In this document: positions 58,690 to 64,000 of the stretch, one piece after another
How the letters are laid out: the number at the start of each line of letters is the position of its first letter
Numbering within the stretch: the first letter of the stretch is position 1
Assembly (NCBI GenBank): GCA_016709545.1
Contig: JADJMO010000015.1
Coordinates: 62,001 to 126,000 of the forward strand
Direction of reading: 5' to 3'
Length of the DNA: 64,000 nt
From: Myxococcales bacterium
Lineage (GTDB): Bacteria > Myxococcota_A > Polyangia > Polyangiales > JADJMO01
Made by a program: the position numbers and the translations under genes
The notes under the pieces: model-generated
The model's input: only the letters and a program-made list of their open reading frames with translations
Database searches by the model: none
What the model was told of the DNA's origin: nothing

Positions 58690-59586
58690 CTACTTCTTCG
58701 ACGACGAAGGCGAGGGCGCGGAGGCCGAGGCTGCCCCCTCGTAGCGCTTCAACATCGCGCTCGCCGACGCCGACACGCTCGCCGCGGTCTTCGCGGAGGC
58801 GTCGCGGATCGCAGTCCCCTCGACGCTCACCTGCGCGTCGTCGTCCATCTTCTTGCCGACCACCGAGAGGGCGCCGTCGAGGAACTTCCCCGTCGTGTCG
58901 CGCGGCTTCACGTCGTGCGCCGAGAGGCTGACGTGCATCGGCTCCTTCGTCTTGAAGGTGAGCTCGGTCGGCGCCTCGGCGGGCCCCTTGAACGCGACCT
59001 CGATCGTGACCGCCTTCTGCGCCGGGCGGCTGTGCACCCAGAGCGTCCCCTTCGCCTTCAGCGTGACGGTGCGCACGCCGTTCTCCTCCTTCACTTGCGA
59101 GAGATCGGCCGAAGGGGTCGCCGACTCGATCGAGTCGATTCGGAAGACCACCTCCTTGTAGTTCTCGTAGTCGTTCGGCCGGCCGGTCTTCACGTCGTCG
59201 CCGATCTCGAACCAATTGTGCGCGTGCTCGGTCTGGGTCTCGTTCTTGTCCTTGTCGTCGAACGTGTGGGTCGTGAATTCGACGAGGCTGACCGTCAGGG
59301 TGCCCGACGACGCATCGAGCTTCTTCGGGTTCACGCGCAGGTAGCCGCCGAGCCGCTTGCTCTCCCCCTTGAACTTCTCGAGCGGTGCGTCGATGTAGAC
59401 CGACGCCTTGCCGTCGGCGTTCACGACGTAGCTCGACTCACCGACCTCGAGCGCCGCGCTCGACGAGGTCTTCGGCGGCGGCGCCTGCTCGGCGATCGGT
59501 GCCGGCGTGTCCTTCTTGCAGGCAGCGAGCGGCAGCGAGAGGAAGAAGGCGTAGCCCATCGGCAACAGGAGCGAACGGAGGCGCAT
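58690..59586 (-). CDS. YceI-like lipoprotein (copy 2)
   Basis: 298-residue paralogue of the protein at 53869-54768 with the same architecture: lipobox PLAAC, EQAPPPKTSSSAALEVGESSY, HVSLSAHDVKPRDTTGKFLDGALSVVGKK and an Ala/Ser tail. It is preceded by its own copy of the shared promoter motif, so the duplication kept the regulation. Confidence 0.82.
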   Translation of the reverse strand: MRLRSLLLPMGYAFFLSLPLAACKKDTPAPIAEQAPPPKTSSSAALEVGESSYVVNADGKASVYIDAPLEKFKGESKRLGGYLRVNPKKLDASSGTLTVSLVEFTTHTFDDKDKNETQTEHAHNWFEIGDDVKTGRPNDYENYKEVVFRIDSIESATPSADLSQVKEENGVRTVTLKAKGTLWVHSRPAQKAVTIEVAFKGPAEAPTELTFKTKEPMHVSLSAHDVKPRDTTGKFLDGALSVVGKKMDDDAQVSVEGTAIRDASAKTAASVSASASAMLKRYEGAASASAPSPSSSKK

Positions 59587-59652
59587 CTAGAGTCATCCTT
59601 TCGATGGCCGGGCGAGCCGGCACGGGCGCGCTGTGCACCCTGGACTTGAGGC

Positions 59653-59679
59653 GGTACGAGCGAGCGGCGCATCGGTTTC
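59653..59679 (-). promoter_or_regulatory. GAAACC-N15-CGTACC promoter of YceI-like copy 2
   Basis: GAAACC 59679-59674, CGTACC 59658-59653 on the minus strand; 66 bp before ATG 59586. Confidence 0.72.
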
Positions 59680-59775
59680 GCGATCGGCGAGCGCGAGGCG
59701 TGGTCGCGCCTCGTTGACGTGCGGGCGGCGCATCGGTGACGCTGCGCACCGGCAGCGCATGCCGGCCCCTTCACC

Positions 59776-60432
59776 ATGTCGAGAGACGCAAAAGTCGCCG
59801 GGCATCCTCTCGGTCAGGGCGGTCCGTCCGTCGTGACTGACGCGCGCCCGTCCATGTACGTGCACCTCGATCGCGCGATGGAGCGCTACGCGCAGGGCGA
59901 CACGGCGGCATTCTCCCTGCTGCACGAGGGGCTCGCGCCGCGGCTGCGGGCCTTCCTCTTGCGCCTGTGCGGCAACCCCGCGCTCGCGTCCGATCTCGCG
60001 CAGGAGACGTTCCTTCGCATGCATCGCGCGCGGGGCTCCTTCGCGGAGGGGGCGGCCGTCGTGCCTTGGTCGCTCGCGATCGCCCGGAACGCGTATCTCG
60101 ACGCTCTTCGGCGGAGCACGCACGCCGCGGCGTCCGTGCCGGTGGCAGCCGATGAAGACCCGGACGACGCGTCGAACGAAGCCGCGTCGCTCGAGCCGGA
60201 CGGCGAGCAGCTCGTGATCGCGCGCGAGGCCGCGCAGCTCGTTCGCCAGACGCTCGCGGCGCTCCCCGTCGCGCAGCGCGAGGCGTTCGTCCTCCTTCGA
60301 TTCGAAGCGCTCTCCGTCGCCGAAGCCGCCGAGGTGCTCGGCGCGACGGAGACGGCGGTGAAGCTCCGCGCGTTCCGCGCCTACGAGGCCCTGCGTGCCG
60401 TGCTTCGGCGACGCGAAGAGGAGGCGCGCTAG
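59776..60432 (+). CDS. ECF sigma factor paired with an NrsF-like protein
   Basis: 218-residue ECF sigma. Region 2 is at about residues 30-100 (MERYAQGDTAAFSLLHEGLAPRLRAFLLRLCGN, ASDLAQETFLRMHRARGSF) and region 4 at about 145-210 (LAALPVAQREAFVLLRFEALSVAEAAEVLGATETAVKLRAFRAYEALR). The next gene, 3 bp after its stop, is an NrsF-like membrane protein, the classic SigF-NrsF pair. It is the second candidate for reading the GAAACC motif; no copy of the motif lies directly upstream of it. Confidence 0.9.
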   Translation: MSRDAKVAGHPLGQGGPSVVTDARPSMYVHLDRAMERYAQGDTAAFSLLHEGLAPRLRAFLLRLCGNPALASDLAQETFLRMHRARGSFAEGAAVVPWSLAIARNAYLDALRRSTHAAASVPVAADEDPDDASNEAASLEPDGEQLVIAREAAQLVRQTLAALPVAQREAFVLLRFEALSVAEAAEVLGATETAVKLRAFRAYEALRAVLRRREEEAR

Positions 60433-60435
60433 CCC

Positions 60436-61176
60436 ATGGACCCGCAGTCGAAGAGCGCGGCATCGCCGCCGGAAGGGACCTCCGAGTTCGATGCGGCGCG
60501 GCTCCGGGACATCCCCGATCCGTTCGCCGACGATTTCGAGATGGAGGCGTTGGCTGCGCCGACGTTCGATCCGGCCGCGCTCCCGTCGGCGCCGACGCGC
60601 GCGAGCGTGCGACGCCTGCGCTGGATCGCCGCGGCGTGCGCGCTCGTCTACGAGTTCGCGATCCTCTCGCTGGTGGGCCTTCGCCTCGATCTAGGGTCAC
60701 TCTCTCGCGCTGCGATTTCGGTCGGGCTCCTCGCGCCGCTCGTCGCGGCGGCCTTGGCGCTCGCGGCTGCCGATCACGCGGGGCCGCGTGGCGTGGGCGC
60801 TCCTTCGCCGCGCGTCGCCTCGTTCTTGCTGCTGCCCGTGGGGCTCTTCGCGCTCTCGACCTTCGTGTCCGCCGGCGGCGCGGTAGTGCTCCTCGGCCGC
60901 GCCTACTGGGTGGCCACGGCGGCGTGCGTGGCGGGCACGACGATGATGACCGCAGGGCCGCTCGTGCTCGCCACGATCGCGTTCCGCCGCGCGTTCGCCG
61001 CCACCGCGGCCTGGCGGACAGCCGCGATCGGCGTCGCCTGCGGGGCGTTCGCGGCCGCCGCGATGCACCTCCACTGCGCTATCGACGGGCAGCTTCACTA
61101 CCTGCTCGGCCACGGGGCGGCGCTCGTCGTCGGCGGACTCGCCGGGCTCGTCTTGGCGCGCTTCACCCGCGCGTAG
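60436..61176 (+). CDS. NrsF-like (DUF1109-type) putative anti-sigma factor
   Basis: 246-residue membrane protein, paralogue of 51991-52698: acidic cytoplasmic N terminus with RLRDIPDPFADD, six membrane helices and the motif MHLHCAIDGQLHYLLGHGAALVVGG. Immediately follows the ECF sigma gene, so it most likely sequesters that sigma until a periplasmic or membrane signal releases it. The conserved Cys/His near the end may sense metal or redox state. Confidence 0.8.
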   Translation: MDPQSKSAASPPEGTSEFDAARLRDIPDPFADDFEMEALAAPTFDPAALPSAPTRASVRRLRWIAAACALVYEFAILSLVGLRLDLGSLSRAAISVGLLAPLVAAALALAAADHAGPRGVGAPSPRVASFLLLPVGLFALSTFVSAGGAVVLLGRAYWVATAACVAGTTMMTAGPLVLATIAFRRAFAATAAWRTAAIGVACGAFAAAAMHLHCAIDGQLHYLLGHGAALVVGGLAGLVLARFTRA

Positions 61177-61206
61177 TCCGAGACGAGGAAATCGTCGGGG
61201 GCTCGC

Positions 61207-61233
61207 GAAACCGACGGTCGCCGCCGACGTACT
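61207..61233 (+). promoter_or_regulatory. GAAACC-N15-CGTACT promoter of the Prx-AhpD-MFS operon
   Basis: GAAACC 61207-61212, CGTACT 61228-61233; 35 bp before ATG 61269. Confidence 0.72.
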
Positions 61234-61268
61234 CCCCGCGGGGCTCCCCACGGGGCCCGGGAGAGGCC

Positions 61269-61814
61269 ATGCCGCGCATGCGAGCGGGAGAGACGATCGA
61301 GACGGTCGAGCTCGAGACGATCCAGGGCCAGCGACTCGTCCTCCCGTCGAGGGAGCACGCGCTGGTGCACCTTCAGTTCCGTCGCTTCGCGGGGTGCCCC
61401 ATCTGCAATCTGCACCTGCGGAGCGTCGCGAAGCGGCGCCACGAGCTCGTGGCGGCCGGCATCCGCGAGGTCGCGTTCTTCCACTCGACCGCCGAGTCGA
61501 TGCGCCCGTTTCAGGGCGATCTGCCCTTCGACGTCGTCGCCGATCCCGACAAGACGCTCTATCGGCGCTTCGGCGTCGAGGCCTCGCTCAAGTCCGTCGC
61601 CGATCCGCGCGCGTGGGGCGGATTCCTTCGCGGCGCGCTCGCCTCCCACGCGTCCAGCTCCACGGCCGGAGAGGGTGGGCACCTCGGGCTGCCCGCGGAC
61701 TTCCTGATCGATCGCGCGGGGCGGGTCCTCGCGTGCAAGTACGGCACGCACGCCGACGATCAGTGGTCGGTCGACGAGATCCTCGCGCACGCGCGCGCGG
61801 GAGCGGCCGCGTGA
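61269..61814 (+). CDS. Peroxiredoxin-like redoxin (Cys form)
   Basis: 181-residue AhpC/TSA-like protein of the peroxiredoxin-like family. The active site is FRRFAGCPICNLHLRS (CxxC), with AFFHSTAESMRPFQGDLPFDVVADP and GLPADFLIDRAGRVL. No signal peptide is evident, so cytoplasmic. It is coupled to the AhpD-like gene by GTGA. Confidence 0.87.
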   Translation: MPRMRAGETIETVELETIQGQRLVLPSREHALVHLQFRRFAGCPICNLHLRSVAKRRHELVAAGIREVAFFHSTAESMRPFQGDLPFDVVADPDKTLYRRFGVEASLKSVADPRAWGGFLRGALASHASSSTAGEGGHLGLPADFLIDRAGRVLACKYGTHADDQWSVDEILAHARAGAAA

Positions 61815-62391
61815 CGAGCGGGCAGCGCGTCCTCGGCGTGACCGATCGCGCCGCGCCGCTGTGGCTTCGAGCCTTGTTCGCGCTGCAGCGACGCCTCTAC
61901 GGCGCGGTGCTCGAGCCACGCGCGTCTGGGCGCGCGCGCCCTCGGCGATGCGCGGCTTCGTCCAGCTCTTCGCGGCCGTCGATCGGGCGAGCTCCCCCAT
62001 CGAGCCGCCCCTGCGCTCGCTCGTGACGGTGAAGGTCTCCCAGGTGAACGCCTGCGCGTTCTGCATCGACATCAACGCGTCGCTGCTCGAGAAGCGGGGC
62101 GTCTCCCTCGACAAGGCGCTCGCGCTCGAGAGCTACGCGACCTCGGGGCTCTTCACGTCGAGGGAGCGGGTCGCCCTCGACTACGCGGTCGCGATGACCG
62201 CGGCGCCGGCCCTCGTCGACGACGCGCTGTTCACCCGCCTGCGAGAGCACTTCGACGACGACGCGATCGTCGAGCTGACCGCGCTCATCGCGCTACAGAA
62301 CGCGTCCGCGAAGTTCAACTCCGCCCTCGCGATCCCCGCGCAGGGGTTCTGCCCCAGCATGGCGCCGGGTGCCGCGGACCGCGCTCGGTGA
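61811..62391 (+). CDS. AhpD-like carboxymuconolactone decarboxylase family protein (frameshifted)
   Basis: About 193 residues. The N-terminal segment from GTG 61811 (LGVTDRAAPLWLRALFALQRRLYGAVLEP) and the remainder (RVWARAPSAMRGFVQLFAAVD, VKVSQVNACAFCIDINAS with the CxxC, LDYAVAMTAAP, DDDAIVELTALIALQNASAKFNSAL) are in different frames; a missing base at about 61916-61917 joins them. Coupled to both neighbours by GTGA overlaps. Confidence 0.83.
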
Positions 62392-63632
62392 GCGTCGCTC
62401 GCCTCTTCGTCGTCAACGCGCTCGTCCGCATCGCCGCGGCGGCCTCCGGCCAGCTCTTCGCGTTCCTGCTCGCCGAACGACTCTCGGCGCGCGTCGGCGT
62501 CGGCGCGGGGCTCGTGGGGCTGCTCGGCGCCTGCTACTTCGTGACGGAGCTCTTCGGCGCGCCCTTCGCCGGCCGCGTGGCCGACGTCCGCGGCCAGCGC
62601 CGCGTGCTCGGCTACGGACCGATCTTCGGCGCGGCGTGCGGCCTCATCGGCGCGTTGGCGGCGCTCGGGAGCCTCGGCGTCGGCCTCCTCGTCGCGGTGC
62701 TGGTCGTCGCGCGCACGGCCGAGGGCCTCAGCGCGGCGTGCACCGTGCCCACCACGCTTACGCTGCTCTCGCGTGCGACCGACGGCGACGCCGTGCGCCG
62801 CACGCGCGTGACGGGCGCGTTCGAGATCACCTCGCTCCTCGCGATGATCGCGGGCTACGCGATCGCCGGCGTCGCGTGGGACGCGCGCGGTGCGCAGGCG
62901 TTCCTCGTGCTCCCGGCGATCTACGGCTTCGCCTGGCACTTGGTCGGCCGGGTGCGCGAAGCCGAGCCGGCGGTGGTCGCAGCGGATCCCTCCGTCCTCC
63001 GGCTCGTTCGCGAGCTCGCCCACGAGCGCGGCAACGTGGCCTTCGGGATTGCGTGGCTCGCCGTCAACGCCGTCGTCGGGGTCTGGATGCAGCAAGCGCC
63101 CTACCTCTTCAAGCTGCCAAGTCGATCGCCGACGCAGGCGCTCGTCGGCGGCTTCAGCGGCAGTCAGGTCGGTCAGATCTTCGCGGCGTGGGGCGTCGCG
63201 TTCCTCGTCGGCATGTCGCTCTGGTCGCTCGTGGGCGCGCGCGTCGGGCGTCGGCGAACGCTCGGCGTCGCGCTCGTCGCGATGCTCGGCGTCGTCGCGA
63301 CGCTGTCGCTGGCCAACCACGGCGCCGGCCAATGGGCGCTCGGGCTGGCGATGGCGTTCGTGCTGATCGAGAGCGGCTTCACGCCGGCGGCGCTCGCCCA
63401 CCTCGCCGACGTCACCGGCGCGCACGACGCCTCGCGCGGCGCCGCGATGGGGCTCTACTCGCTGCTCCTCGGCACGGGGCAGTTGGTGGGAAACGTCGTC
63501 GGTGCGCCCTTCGCCGCGCGCTGGCAGATGGACGGCGTGCTGCTCGTCACCGCCCTCCTCGCCGCGATCGCGCTCGCGGGCGTCGCGAGGATGGCCTCCG
63601 GCTCTCGAAGCGCGCCCCAGCCCCACGGGTGA
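62388..63632 (+). CDS. Major facilitator superfamily transporter
   Basis: 414-residue MFS permease with about 12 helices and the loop-2/3 motif GRVADVRGQRRVLGYG. It ends with a short basic tail. Third gene of the GAAACC-driven operon. Substrate unknown; export of a redox-active or metal-related compound would fit the context but is inference. Confidence 0.88.
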   Translation: MSVARLFVVNALVRIAAAASGQLFAFLLAERLSARVGVGAGLVGLLGACYFVTELFGAPFAGRVADVRGQRRVLGYGPIFGAACGLIGALAALGSLGVGLLVAVLVVARTAEGLSAACTVPTTLTLLSRATDGDAVRRTRVTGAFEITSLLAMIAGYAIAGVAWDARGAQAFLVLPAIYGFAWHLVGRVREAEPAVVAADPSVLRLVRELAHERGNVAFGIAWLAVNAVVGVWMQQAPYLFKLPSRSPTQALVGGFSGSQVGQIFAAWGVAFLVGMSLWSLVGARVGRRRTLGVALVAMLGVVATLSLANHGAGQWALGLAMAFVLIESGFTPAALAHLADVTGAHDASRGAAMGLYSLLLGTGQLVGNVVGAPFAARWQMDGVLLVTALLAAIALAGVARMASGSRSAPQPHG

Positions 63633-63672
63633 CGTGGTCGCGCACCGATCGAGCGTGGCGAAGCATCGGAGC

Positions 63673-63699
63673 GAAACCGGTGGGCGCGCCGCGCGTACT
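63673..63699 (+). promoter_or_regulatory. GAAACC-N15-CGTACT promoter of the UBP zinc-finger gene
   Basis: GAAACC 63673-63678, CGTACT 63694-63699; 44 bp before ATG 63744. Confidence 0.7.
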
Positions 63700-63743
63700 C
63701 ACCACGACTCGACCGACGAACTCCGCTGGGAAAGGACGATTCG

Positions 63744-63989
63744 ATGGCTCGCCAGTGCACGCATTTCGACGGCAGCGTCGCCGCCCCGCGCAGCGACCGA
63801 TGCGAAGGCTGCGGCTCGACCTTCAACCTGCGCGTCTGCACGACGTGCGGCCACGTCGGCTGCTGCGAGTCGCAGAAGGGGCACAACACGGCGCACGCCA
63901 AGGCCTCCGGGCACCCGATCATCAAGTCGCTCCCGCTCGGTCCGGGCGCCTTCACCTGGTGCTACGTCTGCAAGGCCTATGTCGAGTGA
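63744..63989 (+). CDS. UBP-type zinc-finger protein
   Basis: 81-residue protein that is a single UBP-type (ZnF_UBP) zinc finger: CTHF, CEGCGSTFNLRVCTTCGHVGCCE, KGHNTAHAKASGHPI and CYVCKAY give the Cys/His ligand set. In bacteria such small proteins are of unknown function, sometimes paired with redox enzymes. A GGGAAAGGA RBS precedes the ATG. Confidence 0.88.
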   Translation: MARQCTHFDGSVAAPRSDRCEGCGSTFNLRVCTTCGHVGCCESQKGHNTAHAKASGHPIIKSLPLGPGAFTWCYVCKAYVE

Positions 63990-64000
63990 GCGACCTCGAG

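Overview
The window comes from a very GC-rich (about 70%) Gram-negative bacterium, most likely a member of Myxococcota (order Polyangiales or similar). The clues are long Asp/Thr/Gly repeat linkers in lipoproteins, many ECF sigma factors and one-component regulators, lipoprotein-anchored thioredoxins and a GAF-domain histidine kinase. No rRNA, tRNA or CRISPR array was recognised. About ten genes carry single-base indels that break an otherwise conserved protein, mostly in short G/C runs, so the sequence looks like an incompletely polished assembly. The stretch around 33.5-34.3 kb is especially poor.

0-14.5 kb is a housekeeping segment: hrcA, a CapA-like lipoprotein, panC-hisB-hisH-hisA, a GAF histidine kinase, a VanW-type envelope protein, trmFO, a SPOUT rRNA/tRNA methyltransferase, a DEAD-box helicase and a repeat lipoprotein. 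14.5-27.7 kb is accessory metabolism and regulation: two LysR regulators, a DJ-1/PfpI protein, a pirin with a divergent LysR and shared palindrome, an ECF42-type sigma factor with its DGPF partner, a citrate synthase with a fused HTH, a small flavin/haem membrane redox operon (His-rich protein, ApbE-like, ferric-reductase-like) and a SulP transporter.

27.7-37.6 kb is a large arsenic island: arsM, a broken dioxygenase, sigZ, arsR-arsD-arsA on the plus strand; arsJ with its GAPDH partner, acr3 and a decayed or badly sequenced arsC on the minus strand. Identical promoter-like boxes precede arsM and sigZ, and a shared ATCGT-N6-ACGAT palindrome precedes arsR and acr3. 37.7-41.7 kb holds an ArsR/SRPBCC-VOC pair, a MazF-like toxin and small enzymes. 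41.7-47 kb is mobile: an IS630-type element with long imperfect ends, next to an IS21-type istA/istB pair that travels with a ParB-like gene and a zinc-ribbon gene.

47.3-64 kb is the most interesting part: a stress regulon built around a bufferin-like (DUF692/DUF2063) metallophore cluster. Nine intergenic sites share the spaced motif GAAACC-N15-CGTAC(C/T), which looks like the promoter of one ECF sigma factor. They precede the Cys-rich precursor and bufB/bufC-like genes, thioredoxin-like lipoproteins, two YceI-like lipoproteins, an NrsF-like putative anti-sigma, an operon carrying its own ECF sigma, peroxiredoxin/AhpD genes and a UBP-type zinc-finger protein. Two enzymes reachable from these promoters have an in-frame TGA exactly where the family has its catalytic cysteine, each followed by a perfect 7-bp hairpin with a G-first triloop about 20 nt downstream. 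They are therefore predicted selenoproteins (an AhpD-like C-x-x-U protein and a U-x-x-C peroxiredoxin). The picture is an ECF-controlled envelope response to metal or peroxide stress that couples a thiol-rich RiPP-type metallophore with selenocysteine redox enzymes.
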